64,000 bases of DNA from [Mycobacterium] stephanolepidis (GTDB lineage: Bacteria; Actinomycetota; Actinomycetes; Mycobacteriales; Mycobacteriaceae). The translations under genes were made by a program, and so were the position numbers. This document shows positions 19,203-29,067 of this stretch, one piece after another; position 1 is the stretch's first letter; each line of letters opens with the position of its first letter. The notes beneath the pieces were generated by a model, which saw only the letters and a program-made list of their open reading frames with translations, was not told the DNA's origin and made no database searches. The DNA is taken from NCBI RefSeq assembly GCF_002356335.1, contig NZ_AP018165.1, positions 930,001 through 994,000 on the forward strand, written 5' to 3'.

Positions 19203-20344
19203 AGGCGTACGGTTCTCAGCACGGTGTCGGCGATCCGAGAGCGGAACGCTTCGGGTGAGAATCCGCACGCTTGCGACCGGATGGCGCCGGCGTCGTAGTC
19301 GGCGGGGTTGAAGTCCCGCATCAGCTCGGCGAGCTGCGCTACGACGGCGTCATCCGGTCCGGCCTGGACGTGTTCACCGGTAGTGCCGGGTTCCACTGTG
19401 TCCAGGGCGCCTCCCGCGCCCAGCGCCAGGACCGGTGTCCCGCACGCCATTGCCTCGACGGGGACGATCCCGAAGTCCTCCACGCCGGGCATCAGCAGGG
19501 CGCGGCATCGCCGGTACATGTCGAGGAGAACCTCGTCGGATGCGGCGCCCAGGAAGGTGGTCTCGGGCCCGGCGATAGCTTCCAAGTGATCGCGGAACCG
19601 TCCCTCGCCCAGCACTACCAGACGACAATTGGCCCGTTGGGCGGCCCGGATGGCCAGGTCCGCACGCTTGTACGGAACCAGCCTGCCCGCGCACAAGTAA
19701 AAGTCCTCGCGAGCTATCGACGGATCGGGGGAGAACCTGTCGATGCGTACGGGTGGGCTGATCACTGTCGACGGCAGTCCCCACCAATCGCGAATCCGTT
19801 CGGCTACGGCATGTGAGTTGGCGATGACATGCGACAGGCGAGGTGCTGCCCGTAGTTCTCCCCGGCGCGCGAGGTTCCCCAATGCTGATAGGGCGATTCG
19901 TCCTGCCCGGCTTGCCATCTCGTGATCACGGAAGGTGCGATCCCACGCCCAGCGGGCCGGGCTGTGCACGTATGCGACGACGGGCGCCTCGGTGGCGAAT
20001 GCCGCTTGGGTGGCGAACGAGTGATGACTGATCAGCACCGCGTCCAGGTCATCGTCGAGCGGAAGTCTCTTCAGGGCGCTGGGAACCAGCGGAAGCAGTG
20101 GTGCATGCGACCTGCGCCCGGTAAGGCCGTAGGCATTGTCCAGCCAGGTCCCCGAAATCTGCTCGTGCGGTGCGCCGTCCAGCCTGCCGGCGGCCTCCAA
20201 TACCTGCCGGCGGCACTGAGGTTCGGTGATGGGCGCGAACACCTTGGCCTGTGGCCAGGCCTTCATGAATTCGGCGACCACCAATTCCGAGCCACCGAAC
20301 TCGGTGAAGCGTTCATGGACGATCGCGATACGCGATGAGTTCAT
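19199..20344 (-). CDS. Glycosyltransferase family 4 protein
   Basis: A 381-residue GT-B glycosyltransferase. The N-terminal domain starts IAIVHERFTEFGGSELVV; the C-terminal donor-binding domain has CAGRLVPYKRADLAI and the EX7E-type motif FGIVPVEAMACGTPVLA (about 292-308). It probably adds a sugar to a lipid-linked oligosaccharide at the cytoplasmic face of the membrane. Last gene of the minus-strand polysaccharide operon, 10 bp after the YdcF-type gene. Its stop overlaps the stop of convergent surface protein 1. A C-terminal fragment of a related gene remains at 32014-32068. Confidence 0.9.
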   Translation of the reverse strand: MNSSRIAIVHERFTEFGGSELVVAEFMKAWPQAKVFAPITEPQCRRQVLEAAGRLDGAPHEQISGTWLDNAYGLTGRRSHAPLLPLVPSALKRLPLDDDLDAVLISHHSFATQAAFATEAPVVAYVHSPARWAWDRTFRDHEMASRAGRIALSALGNLARRGELRAAPRLSHVIANSHAVAERIRDWWGLPSTVISPPVRIDRFSPDPSIAREDFYLCAGRLVPYKRADLAIRAAQRANCRLVVLGEGRFRDHLEAIAGPETTFLGAASDEVLLDMYRRCRALLMPGVEDFGIVPVEAMACGTPVLALGAGGALDTVEPGTTGEHVQAGPDDAVVAQLAELMRDFNPADYDAGAIRSQACGFSPEAFRSRIADTVLRTVRL

Positions 20345-20354
20345 AGTTCCCTCC

Positions 20355-20966
20355 TCAGCATCCGGGGGTCAGGAAGGCCTTCACGTAACTGCCGGACTGT
20401 CGGATGAACATCCACGACCAGAAGCCAACTCCGGAAGGAGTGGGACTGGCAATCATGGTGAGCTCCCCGTCGAAACACTTCCCGACGATGTAACGAGCAC
20501 GCGAGACGTGTGGTGTGAAGGTGACGACGATGATGTGATGCCAGCCGAATTCCTGCGCCTTGGAACGTATTTCCTGGGCCTCGCCCTCCGTGGTCCAGGG
20601 GTCTGGAATGAAACAGCTGACCGTGAATGTGAAGTGGCCCTTGCAGTACTTGTCCATGTTGCGGTCATTGGCGCCGGTCGACTGTGCGATCAGCAGGTAC
20701 GGTGCGTACCCGCGCTTCGCCAGGTCCAGACCGACATCGAAGCGCTCGTAGGGGGTACCGCCCAGCACGACGATCGCGTCGGCAGGGCGTAGCGGATCGG
20801 TCTGCGGGTTCATGTAGACGCGCCAGCCGGCTGTGACGAAGCCTGCCATGAGCACGGCGATCACGATGAAGGCCAACAGGACTCGCCTGCGCCATTGTGG
20901 TCGGCGGTCGGGGGCGGGCACCGAGGGCTCATCGGTGGGTGTTTCCGTGGCGTCAGTGGAGCTCAT
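20355..20966 (-). CDS. YdcF/ElyC-family (DUF218) membrane protein
   Basis: A 203-residue protein with a Pro-rich cytoplasmic N-terminus, one membrane helix (about 29-50, VLLAFIVIAVLMAGFVTAGW) and an extracytoplasmic DUF218 domain starting ADAIVVLGG. DUF218 proteins (YdcF, SanA, ElyC) act in envelope and polysaccharide metabolism, though their reaction is poorly known. It overlaps the upstream glycosyltransferase by 14 bp. Its place inside the cluster suggests a role in modifying or handling the exported glycan. Confidence 0.85.
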   Translation of the reverse strand: MSSTDATETPTDEPSVPAPDRRPQWRRRVLLAFIVIAVLMAGFVTAGWRVYMNPQTDPLRPADAIVVLGGTPYERFDVGLDLAKRGYAPYLLIAQSTGANDRNMDKYCKGHFTFTVSCFIPDPWTTEGEAQEIRSKAQEFGWHHIIVVTFTPHVSRARYIVGKCFDGELTMIASPTPSGVGFWSWMFIRQSGSYVKAFLTPGC

Positions 20967-21957
20967 CGGTGATCTCCTCGGCGCGGTCGACGTAGCGGTG
21001 CGAATCCTGGGTTACGCGAAGGTGGCCCGCCTCCGCGATCTTGGCGGCTTGTGCCGGATGGCGGGCACACCAGTGCAGGATCTCGCCAAGTTCGGCCTCG
21101 TTGGAGAACAGCAGGCTTTCGGTGCCCTCGTTGAGCAGCTCGCTGTGTTCATCGGTGCGTTCCCCGACGAACAGTCCTCCACACGCGGGTATTTCGAAGG
21201 TTCGGCAGGTGTGGGTATCGCGGTTGTCCGAGTTCAGCAAGACCAGGTTCGCTGTCACGGACGCCACGGTGGTCGCAAAGTGATCGCCGTAGACGGCGCC
21301 ACCGACCGTGGCCCCGGTGGCCTGCAGCGAGGGCATGCGCCGCCAGCCCGGACCACGCACGAGAAGATTCTTCCCATGCTCGTTGCCGAGTCGGGCGATT
21401 ATGTCGGATCTGTCGGGGCGCCTGGCTCCGATGAATCCCACAAGATACTGCCGTGCAACCCGTTTGGCACACGGACGATGCCACGCAGGATCGTAGGCGC
21501 TGCGTACGAACTTCACCCGGCGCGCGCCTCGGTCTTGCAACTCGGACACGTTGTGGCGTTTGGTGGTGACTACCAGATCCCACTCGCGTTCGTGCGCCAG
21601 GTAATCGGCCGTCGTGTTGTAGGGATTGCCGACATCATCGGGGCTGTAGTGGACGCGCATAGCTGCCGGAACCTGGAGTAGGCGTCCCTGGTCCAGGTGG
21701 ATCGACTTGAACCCGAAGAGCATGTCGGGAGTGAAATCTCGCGCGATGGCATCGATCTGATCATGCACGGAGTTCTGCACCCAGGATGCGCGCCGGCGCA
21801 TGGCCTTTGAGTACACCCATGCCGGTGACAGTCTGGTGGGCAAGGTGACTCTGGTGGTGTCCACCACGACCACCTCATGGCCCGCCTGGCGGAATCCGTC
21901 CGCCATCGACCGGGCATTACTGCCCACCCAGTCATCTCCGATAAAGAGGATCTTCAT
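20953..21957 (-). CDS. CgeB-like glycosyltransferase
   Basis: A 334-residue protein starting MKILFIGDDWVGSNARSMADGF, with a C-terminal half containing CRTFEIPACGGLFVGERTDE and a following SLLFSNEAELGEILHW stretch. This is the pattern of the CgeB/DUF3880 glycosyltransferase group (GT-B fold). The longer frame to 22092 is rejected because it reads into the upstream flippase. ATG 21957 overlaps the flippase stop by 4 bp. Confidence 0.8.
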   Translation of the reverse strand: MKILFIGDDWVGSNARSMADGFRQAGHEVVVVDTTRVTLPTRLSPAWVYSKAMRRRASWVQNSVHDQIDAIARDFTPDMLFGFKSIHLDQGRLLQVPAAMRVHYSPDDVGNPYNTTADYLAHEREWDLVVTTKRHNVSELQDRGARRVKFVRSAYDPAWHRPCAKRVARQYLVGFIGARRPDRSDIIARLGNEHGKNLLVRGPGWRRMPSLQATGATVGGAVYGDHFATTVASVTANLVLLNSDNRDTHTCRTFEIPACGGLFVGERTDEHSELLNEGTESLLFSNEAELGEILHWCARHPAQAAKIAEAGHLRVTQDSHRYVDRAEEITDELH

Positions 21958-23252
21958 CGCGCAACACCCTCTTGCTCCGACTCGGCCTCGTTGAGCACGC
22001 CTCGTTCCCGTCCTGCCAGGTGCCTGACGCGTGCCAGATACCAGATGGCTACTCCGAATTCTGCACCGATCACGCCGCCAATGAGTGCCCACACGGAGTG
22101 GCTCCAGGATGCTGCGATCAGCCCCGCCACCGACGCCGCTGTACCTACCACCGATGCGACGAGGACACCATGCATGTCTTGACGTACCGGTAACAGCGCG
22201 GTGCTGATGTACGAGCTGATAGTGCTCGCCGGAAGAATGAGAAGCTCGGCGCGCAGTAAGCCTACGGCCCCGTGGAATTCACTTCCGAAGATGAGGTGAA
22301 TTATCGGTGTGGCGAACACCCAGAGTAGGGCTGCGGCGAGTACGGCCACCGCGACGGCGCCGCGTAGTCCCTGAAATCCGGTGCGCCAGAAGTGTTCGTG
22401 TCCGCTGCGTTTTGCCATCCGGGGCAGCAGTACCAAACCGATCATGTCGAGGAGCGATTGCATCGCCCTGACCAGACGATCGCTCGCCGAGAACAGGCCC
22501 AGCGACACGGCGTCGAGCATGGCCGAGTAGACGGCCGGTGCGCCTTGCCCGTACCCGGTAGTGAGAAGTCGTGAGGTCGCGATCGGCCAGCTGGTGCGGA
22601 GGATGCGGCCAGGTGCGTAGGGGCGACACAGCCCGCCGAAGGTCCGCAGGCTGTCCCACCACGTGCCGGCGACCGTCAAGATCGAGGAGCCCAGCAGGCA
22701 CAGCACGGCGGTGGACGCGTGCGGGGAGTGCGGTAGTAGCACGATGAGAAGAACGAGATAGGCGATGCGCCCCGAGCCTTGGTAAACCGCGGATGCGACA
22801 AACCGCCCCTGCCCAATGAGCAGCCAGTCGTCGGAGGTGGCCCAGAGTCCACCGGCGAAGAGTCCCAACAGAATCATGTGCACGTATGGGGGCGCCCCGG
22901 CGATCCAGCCGACGCCGAACGCGGCGCCGAGCACGGCGAGGGTCATCAACCTCAGGGACAAGTAGTCGCTACGGACCTGCCGGAGTTCGGCAGGGGTGTT
23001 GCGCAGGGTAGGCACTTGAGCAGCGAGAAACGGTGTCATGCTCAGGTCGACGACGATGGAGCCGAAGAAGTACGCGGCCATCCCCACCGCCAACAGCCCC
23101 ATTCCCACCGGTCCAAGCACTCGGGCAAGTAGTGGCACGGTCGCGAATGTCACGACGTACTGGCCGTACTTGCCGAAGATGACGGCCCCGAAATCTCTGG
23201 CCAGTCGCAATGCGCGGGGGAGCGTTGCGCTGTTTTGGGGTTCCCTAGACAC
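21954..23252 (-). CDS. Wzx-type oligosaccharide flippase
   Basis: A 432-residue polytopic membrane protein with about 12 hydrophobic segments from FGAVIFGKYGQYVVTFATVPLLARVLG onwards, matching the polysaccharide-transporter (MOP) superfamily. Such proteins flip polyprenyl-linked oligosaccharides to the outer face. The GTG start at 23252 (after GGAAGAG) gives an 8-bp overlap with the upstream glycosyltransferase. No Wzy polymerase is recognisable nearby, so the exported unit may be a single oligosaccharide or polymerised by an unlinked enzyme. Confidence 0.8.
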   Translation of the reverse strand: MSREPQNSATLPRALRLARDFGAVIFGKYGQYVVTFATVPLLARVLGPVGMGLLAVGMAAYFFGSIVVDLSMTPFLAAQVPTLRNTPAELRQVRSDYLSLRLMTLAVLGAAFGVGWIAGAPPYVHMILLGLFAGGLWATSDDWLLIGQGRFVASAVYQGSGRIAYLVLLIVLLPHSPHASTAVLCLLGSSILTVAGTWWDSLRTFGGLCRPYAPGRILRTSWPIATSRLLTTGYGQGAPAVYSAMLDAVSLGLFSASDRLVRAMQSLLDMIGLVLLPRMAKRSGHEHFWRTGFQGLRGAVAVAVLAAALLWVFATPIIHLIFGSEFHGAVGLLRAELLILPASTISSYISTALLPVRQDMHGVLVASVVGTAASVAGLIAASWSHSVWALIGGVIGAEFGVAIWYLARVRHLAGRERGVLNEAESEQEGVAR

Positions 23253-24429
23253 TGCGCTCTTCCAACGATGTAGCCGCGCGGGGGTTGAGGATCTGCGCGA
23301 GGAACGATGCGACGGTCTGTGCCGAGTCGGCGATATCGAATCTTCTCGCCCGAGACTGACCGGCGTGCGCCAATCGGGTTCGAAGGTCACGGTCTTCGAT
23401 GAGACAGTCGAGCGCGTCGGTCAATTGATCAGCGTTACCGGCGTCGACCAGCAGCCCGTGGACTCCCGATTCGATAGCCTCGGCGGGGCCGCCGGGCTGG
23501 GTGGCGATGACTGCGCAGCCCGCGCGCAGCCCCTCGACGACAACCTGCCCGAAGGGCTCGGCGATGACCGAGCAATGCACCAGGATGTCGGCGGTGGACA
23601 GGATGTCGGAGGGGTCGTCGAGATGCCCGGTGAATGTCACGGGCAGTTGGAGTTCACTTGCCAGGTCTTCCAATTCGGTTCGAAAGGAATCCTCGCCGAA
23701 GAAGGTGCCGCCAACGAGATATACGCGCCGAGGTTGAATGCTGGTGTTGGCCAGCGCCCTGAGGAATACATCTTGCCCCTTCCACCGAGTCAGCCTGCCG
23801 ACGACGGCGACAACGGTCTCGTCAGGCGGGCGCTGGGGTGGGTGTTCTGTGTCGAGTGTCCGCAGAAAATCCAGCCCAGGGTACGCCACGACGCCCGGGC
23901 GGCGCCGTGGCCGGAGGGAGTTCTCGGTGGACCGGCTATTGGCGATGTACCCGTCGGAGACGATCATGCCCACCGTTCGGATGAGGAATGCCAGTGTGGC
24001 GCCGAAATATTCGGCTGATATCCGATCGTGAACATGCCAAATCAAGGGAATTCGCGCACGTTTGGCTGCGACGGCAGACATGATGAGAGCCTTTGTGCTC
24101 CCTGCGATCAACACATCGGCTCCATGCTCTCGCACGACGGCGCCCAGATCCCAGCCGAGCCGAATCAGTGCCACGGCTCCGGTCAACCGGCGCAACCATC
24201 CGGAACCGTCAATGGTGACGCTTCGGCTATCGAAAGTGTTGGCCAACAGTGATGTTCGTATGCCTCGGGACTTCATTGCGCCGACCATGGGGCCGTCTTC
24301 GGTGTAGATCACCGATGGTTCGACGGTGAACTCTGCGGGCGCATCGCGTAGCGCCGACAGCAATCGCGAGGTTGCCAACTCCGCACCGGAGGGAGCCGCG
24401 GTGTGAGCGACGAATACCGCCCGGATCAT
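23245..24429 (-). CDS. Glycosyltransferase family 4 protein
   Basis: A 394-residue GT-B glycosyltransferase. The N-terminus MIRAVFVAHTAAPSGAELAT is a typical acceptor-domain glycine-rich loop. The donor domain shows VVGRLTRWKGQDVFLRAL and EPFGQVVVEGLRAGCAVIA with EX7E spacing. ATG 24429 overlaps the upstream stop as ATGA. Second gene of the operon. Confidence 0.9.
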   Translation of the reverse strand: MIRAVFVAHTAAPSGAELATSRLLSALRDAPAEFTVEPSVIYTEDGPMVGAMKSRGIRTSLLANTFDSRSVTIDGSGWLRRLTGAVALIRLGWDLGAVVREHGADVLIAGSTKALIMSAVAAKRARIPLIWHVHDRISAEYFGATLAFLIRTVGMIVSDGYIANSRSTENSLRPRRRPGVVAYPGLDFLRTLDTEHPPQRPPDETVVAVVGRLTRWKGQDVFLRALANTSIQPRRVYLVGGTFFGEDSFRTELEDLASELQLPVTFTGHLDDPSDILSTADILVHCSVIAEPFGQVVVEGLRAGCAVIATQPGGPAEAIESGVHGLLVDAGNADQLTDALDCLIEDRDLRTRLAHAGQSRARRFDIADSAQTVASFLAQILNPRAATSLEERSV

Positions 24430-25517
24430 GCGCTCAACTCCGAATACACGGCATGGTGACGCTGTGCGGCAGCGGCCCAGGAGAAGGACTCGGCATGTCG
24501 TCGGCACTGTTGTGGAGTGGGGAGAACGCCATCGAGCGCTGAGATGAGTCGTGCCCCAAGCGCTTCGGCGTTGTCGGAAGGCACGATCAACGTGGGATCC
24601 AGACCGCGTACCGCATCAGGGAGCCCACCACAGTCGGTGACCACGGCGGGCCTACCGGTGGCCAAGGATTCGAGTGCGATCAGTCCGAACCCCTCAAGAG
24701 CCACGGACGGCACGACGGTGAGGTCGGCAAGCGTGTAGAGCTGTGTCAGGGTCTGGTCGTCCACACGACCGGTGAATTGAACGCTGTCGTCCAGACCCGC
24801 CACTGATACCTGTGTCCTCAGATTGTCTTCGGCGGTGCCCGTGCCCACGATCATCAGGCAGACATCTGGGTGCGCGGACACGACGGCCCGCCACGATTCG
24901 ATGAGGCGGTGAATTCCCATGCGATGTTCGAGCCTGCGCACGCAGAGCACCGTGCGCCTCCCGGTGGGTGCCTCCAACGGTGGTAGCAGTCCGAATCTGT
25001 CGAGGTCGACCCCGGGCGGAATGACTTCGATGCGATCCGCGGGTATTCGATAGTCCTCGATCAGCACGTCACGGAATCGATCCGACAGCACGATCATCCG
25101 TTCAGCGCCGGTGTACCGGAGGCGTTCGACGAGGTACTTGGCACGCGAACGGAACGCTCCGGCCCCTGCGAACCTGCTTTCTGCTGCCCAGGGTCCGTGG
25201 AAGTGCACAACCAGCCGGCTGTGGGTGCGCCATCCGGTGGCCGATGGCCCGTAGAGGCAGAAGTGGCGATCCAGAATCCCGGGTTGCCGCAGCCCGGATC
25301 GATCGTTGAAGGCGGTGAGAACCCGCGAGCGAGTGGACCCGCCGGTAGCGCCCCAGGACCATCCGCCGTCTGAAGGCACCCCGAATGCGGCGGCGGACAG
25401 TTCGATGTTGTCCCGCCGGCGCAGCGCGGTGAATAGATCTGTGAAGTACCGATTCAGCCCGCCGGGCAACGATGAGAACCACTCCGAGCCGGTCATGTGC
25501 ACTCTGATGGGTGCCAT
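24426..25517 (-). CDS. Glycosyltransferase family 4 protein
   Basis: A 363-residue GT-B enzyme, first gene of the minus-strand operon. It begins MAPIRVHMTGSEWFSSLPGGLNR. The donor domain has VLCVRRLEHRMGIHRLIESW and EGFGLIALESLATGRPAVV. An in-frame start at 25529 adds four residues; 25517 has GAGG at good spacing. Its start faces the sugar transferase across a long spacer of 783 bp. Confidence 0.9.
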   Translation of the reverse strand: MAPIRVHMTGSEWFSSLPGGLNRYFTDLFTALRRRDNIELSAAAFGVPSDGGWSWGATGGSTRSRVLTAFNDRSGLRQPGILDRHFCLYGPSATGWRTHSRLVVHFHGPWAAESRFAGAGAFRSRAKYLVERLRYTGAERMIVLSDRFRDVLIEDYRIPADRIEVIPPGVDLDRFGLLPPLEAPTGRRTVLCVRRLEHRMGIHRLIESWRAVVSAHPDVCLMIVGTGTAEDNLRTQVSVAGLDDSVQFTGRVDDQTLTQLYTLADLTVVPSVALEGFGLIALESLATGRPAVVTDCGGLPDAVRGLDPTLIVPSDNAEALGARLISALDGVLPTPQQCRRHAESFSWAAAAQRHHAVYSELSA

Positions 25518-26005
25518 GTCAGGCCTCATCTCCGCTGTCGGTGATCTTTGCTATCGGTGACGGCTGCGAAATTGGTCCGACGTCGCGCATCGTCCATCGC
25601 CACGCAGGTGTTCGCCGCCATGCGCGGTCTGCCTTGGGGGCTCGGCCCCATCCCTCATGTTTGTTCAATGTTCAACCGACACAACATGCACGTGCATGCG
25701 GCCGCCGATAGGTTCATGTCCATTGATACTCATAATGCCTGAGTAGGCCAAACAATATTTCCGAGTAGCACGATGCTCTTCGGACGCGAAATTCATGTGC
25801 GCACCGATGTCCGATGCGCCTAGTTTATGCCGCCAGACAGCCGACTCGTCTCTAGCCTGCAACACACGGTGGGTGCTCCGCAACCTGAGGCGGAGGTTTC
25901 GCTCATTGAAAGTCGGATCCAACCTTGCCTTTAATTTGCCCGCAACTACCCGATATGTAGTGGTCGAGATAACGCTGTGGCTGGCTGAGAGGGACGCGTT
26001 CCGCG

Positions 26006-26035
26006 TTGCCTGAACTAGCCTGAACTGGCTATATT
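26006..26035 (+). promoter_or_regulatory. Candidate promoter for the sugar transferase
   Basis: TTGCCT (26006-26011) and TATATT (26030-26035) with an 18-bp spacer, in an AT-rich stretch. The spacer contains TGAACTAGCCTGAACT, a repeated TGAACT. Confidence 0.4.
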
Positions 26036-26174
26036 ATGAATATGTTACTTGCTGGTGAGCGTTGTGTGATTGGCGTGAAGATTAGCAAAGAGCATCGATG
26101 GGAGATGTTTGTTAGATAATTCTTATTTCCCTGCAATGAAACTTTCATTTGTAACGCTTCGATGGGTGAAGTAG

Positions 26175-26190
26175 CGTGACAGTCATCACG
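26175..26190. promoter_or_regulatory. Inverted repeat in the sugar-transferase leader
   Basis: CGTGACAGTCATCACG: 5-bp arms CGTGA/TCACG around 6 bp, about 110 bp before the sugar transferase start. Possible operator; it is not the same sequence as the repeated operator at 27912 and 32198. Confidence 0.35.
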
Positions 26191-26300
26191 TGGCGTGTTT
26201 TTGGTCGTTATGGAAACCTCTACACGTAAATAGGTCGGGCTCAATTGCCTAAATCGTCCATACGAATCAACCGATATGAACGAACGGGTCAAGTGCACTT

Positions 26301-27767
26301 ATGGATTTGAAGAGCGTCGTTAGTGATGGAATTCAACGGAGGGTAGAAGCGCGCCCTGGGGGGCTCTTCTACCTGCACCGACGATGGGCGCCGGCGGCCG
26401 ACCTGGTCGCCATCGCTCTCACGTCGCTGGTCTCGTATCAGCTCGCGCATCATCTGCTGTCCGGGCGGCAAGACCTGGGACGGTGGTACGCGGCAACCGA
26501 TGTTGTGATCGCCGTCACCTGGTTTGCTGCGCTCTCGCTGCACACCGTCGGCCCGGGAAAGGCGTTGCGGGCGGTCTTGCAGCAATGGCAGACGGTCGTC
26601 AGTGTCACGTTCCAGCTGTTCACGATCGTGCTGCTCACCTATCTCATCTCACGCATCGAGCTGATCGATATTCGGCATCTGGTCATCGAGATCCCGCTGG
26701 GACTGCTGGGCATACTCGTCGCCCGATACGGGCTGCGGCGTATCTGGGGCTCGGCGAGCCGGACGCCCGTGCTGCTGGCGGGCGATCACGATGCCGTCCG
26801 GGAGATGGTCACCGCCTTTGGTCGTCACCGGGGCAGCGGCTTCGAGGTCGTCGGCGCGTGCACCCCCGGAGTTGAGCATTGGCTTGGGGGACAGGCGATC
26901 GAGGTTGGCGGTCACCGCGTACCGATCGTCGGTGACGACCGGCACGTGGTCGAGGCGGCGCAGCGGACATCGGCTCAGATCGTCGCGGTCGCGATGACCA
27001 ATGGACTTGGGCGCAAGGAACTTTCAGTGCTGGCCTCCGAGCTCGGAGATCTGGGAATCGAGCTCGCGGCATCTCCGGGGGACGTGGATGAGACCGTCGT
27101 GACCACAGCGGAGCGGGGTCTGGAGCGGGTCCACATGCTGGAGATGCTCGCCCCGGGCCATCGCCGCGCGCGATCGATGTCCAAGGAAGCTTTCGACATG
27201 GCGTTCGCGGCTGCCGCCATTCTGGCCACCGCGCCGGTGATGCTCGCGATTGCCGCGGCCATCAAGCTCACCAGCACCGGGCCGGTGCTCTACGTATCCG
27301 AACGAATTGGCTTGGACGGTGTGCCATTTCGAATGATCAAGTTCCGCAGTATGTACACGGGCGCCGACCGCGATACCGCGGCGATGATCGACTCGGCAGG
27401 AAGCACGCCCGTCTTCTTCAAGGCGAAGGAAGATCCCCGCATCACCCCGGTGGGGGCGTTCATCCGAAAGTACAGCCTCGATGAACTGCCCCAGTTCTTC
27501 AATGTGCTGTTCGGTGACATGAGCGTCGTGGGGCCGCGCCCGCAGGTGCAGCGCGAGGTCGACGCCTACGACGAGACGATGCGGCGACGGCTCCTGGTGA
27601 AACCGGGCGTTACCGGTCAATGGCAGGTCAGCGGCCGTAACGATCTTTCGGTCGATGAGTCTATTCGTCACGACATCTCGTATGTCGACAACTGGTCCAT
27701 GGGGCTCGACATCCGCATCATTTCCCGGACTGTCGGCGCGGTGGTGCGCAGCGAGGGCGCGTACTGA
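26301..27767 (+). CDS. Polyprenyl-phosphate sugar-1-phosphate transferase (exopolysaccharide initiation)
   Basis: A 488-residue membrane protein of the WbaP/CpsE type that starts glycan assembly by moving a sugar-1-phosphate to polyprenyl phosphate. The N-terminal third has four to five membrane helices, the middle a CoA-binding-like domain (PVLLAGDHDAVREM), and then a membrane re-entrant helix (MAFAAAAILATAPVML). The C-terminal catalytic domain has KFRSMYTGAD, RKYSLDELPQFFNVL, MSVVGPRPQ and KPGVTGQWQVSGR. It is transcribed away from the glycosyltransferase operon and followed by surface protein 2. This enzyme with the flippase and transferases makes a complete initiation-to-export set except for a polymerase. 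Confidence 0.92.
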   Translation: MDLKSVVSDGIQRRVEARPGGLFYLHRRWAPAADLVAIALTSLVSYQLAHHLLSGRQDLGRWYAATDVVIAVTWFAALSLHTVGPGKALRAVLQQWQTVVSVTFQLFTIVLLTYLISRIELIDIRHLVIEIPLGLLGILVARYGLRRIWGSASRTPVLLAGDHDAVREMVTAFGRHRGSGFEVVGACTPGVEHWLGGQAIEVGGHRVPIVGDDRHVVEAAQRTSAQIVAVAMTNGLGRKELSVLASELGDLGIELAASPGDVDETVVTTAERGLERVHMLEMLAPGHRRARSMSKEAFDMAFAAAAILATAPVMLAIAAAIKLTSTGPVLYVSERIGLDGVPFRMIKFRSMYTGADRDTAAMIDSAGSTPVFFKAKEDPRITPVGAFIRKYSLDELPQFFNVLFGDMSVVGPRPQVQREVDAYDETMRRRLLVKPGVTGQWQVSGRNDLSVDESIRHDISYVDNWSMGLDIRIISRTVGAVVRSEGAY

Positions 27768-27840
27768 TACTCGGTCGATGGCCCGCAGGGCTTCCCGAGC
27801 TTGCCGTGCGGCCCTGTGCCGCACAATCTTTCGAGCGGGT

Positions 27841-27933
27841 CTTTGCGGACCGAACGGTCACCGCATTCAATCGGTAAATGCGTGTTAGCGCTAAAACACA
27901 TCGTTGACAGCATGACACTCTGTGTCCTACCGT
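27841..27933 (+). promoter_or_regulatory. Promoter and operator of surface protein 2, repeated at 32083
   Basis: TTGACA (27904-27909) and TACCGT (27928-27933) at 18-bp spacing. The spacer holds ATGACAC (27912-27918) and GTGTCCT (27922-27928), an imperfect palindrome. Upstream blocks CTTTGCGGACCGA (27841-27853), TTCAATCGG (27866-27874) and TTAGCG (27885-27890) recur in the same order and spacing upstream of the lipoprotein at 32287. Confidence 0.65.
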
Positions 27934-29067
27934 TTCGTGGGTGTTACCCCCAACTGGCGAGTGTCCCTCGAGTACCAGATGCTGATTGCACATGGCTGTG
28001 GTGCGGGGCGTTCCTTGCAAATTCGCTGCGAATAGGCATTGTCGATTTCTCAATGGCCAGTGGGACTTTCGGCGTACAACGCTGCTCAAATTTTCTGAGG
28101 AGAGGTGTCGTGCTTATGTCGGGTCGGGATGTTCGGTCGTCGAATAACGTTCCCAAGCGATGGCGGAAGCAAGTCCTTGCCGGCGCGCCGGTGCCTGCTC
28201 ACCTGCCGCTGCCTGTCTCGCGGGTGATGTCGGCGACGACGGCGTTGGTGACCGCGACGGCACTTACCGTCAGCGTGGCGGCGCCGGTCACCGTCAACTT
28301 CTCGCCCCCCGAGCCCCATGCCGCCGTTGCGCTTGCTCCACGTGCGATGAGTCTGGACGTTCAACTTGCCTCGATGGTGGGCATGTACGGGGTGGGGCCT
28401 GTCTTCCAGGCGTTGCGCCTGGCCGGGGTCGGCAGCCCGGATGCCGTCCTGACTAATGCGGTCGGATTGCTCAATAATCCCAGTTTGTCCTCGGCGGCTA
28501 AGACGCTGTTGGACGTGCTGAACACGATCAGCCCTGTCGAGCCCAAGGTGCCCGGTTTCGGGCCGGCGGGTGTCTACGATTCCGTGAACGAGCTGAGCTA
28601 CAGCATGGGCGCATTCAGTGGGCTTGAAGGCGTCGCGGATACCCTCAATAGCCCATGGATCAATTGGATTCCCGGTATTAGTGCGATCGGGAACGATTTG
28701 CTGACAGCGCTCAACCAGCGGCGCGCATTCATTCTCGGGGACGGTCTCGGCGGCACCGATAGCGCGCTCGCGCTACGCCAGATGATCAAAGAGGTCGAGT
28801 CCGACAGTGCCCTGTGGGGTGACGGTAAGCACGGTGTGACCGGCGTTGTCGCCGTACTGTTTCGCAACACGTCGCGCCCGGGCGGCGGCCTGATGGCGAT
28901 GGTTACCCCCATCTCGGAGTTGTTTGGGCTGAACCTCAGTAATCCCGGTGCAGGCAGCTACACGAATGCAGGGGCCAATGCTGGTCTTGCCACCAAGGTT
29001 CTCAACATCTCCGTCACCGATATCGGGTGGAAGTACGACCTACTTTCGGACGCACCGTCGACGCTTA

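Larger units (their letters stand above)
25518..26300. other. Long divergent regulatory region of the polysaccharide locus
   Basis: No supported gene in 783 bp between the glycosyltransferase operon and the sugar transferase. Small frames here lack RBS or recognisable composition. The right half is AT-rich for this genome. A candidate plus-strand promoter (26006-26035) would leave a 5' leader of roughly 260 nt, and an inverted repeat lies at 26175-26190. A structured leader is possible but I recognise no known riboswitch. Confidence 0.5.

Noticed and set aside
25518..26300. Known riboswitch in the long leader before the sugar transferase
   Set aside because: No recognisable conserved core of c-di-GMP, c-di-AMP or cobalamin riboswitches by eye; left as an open region.
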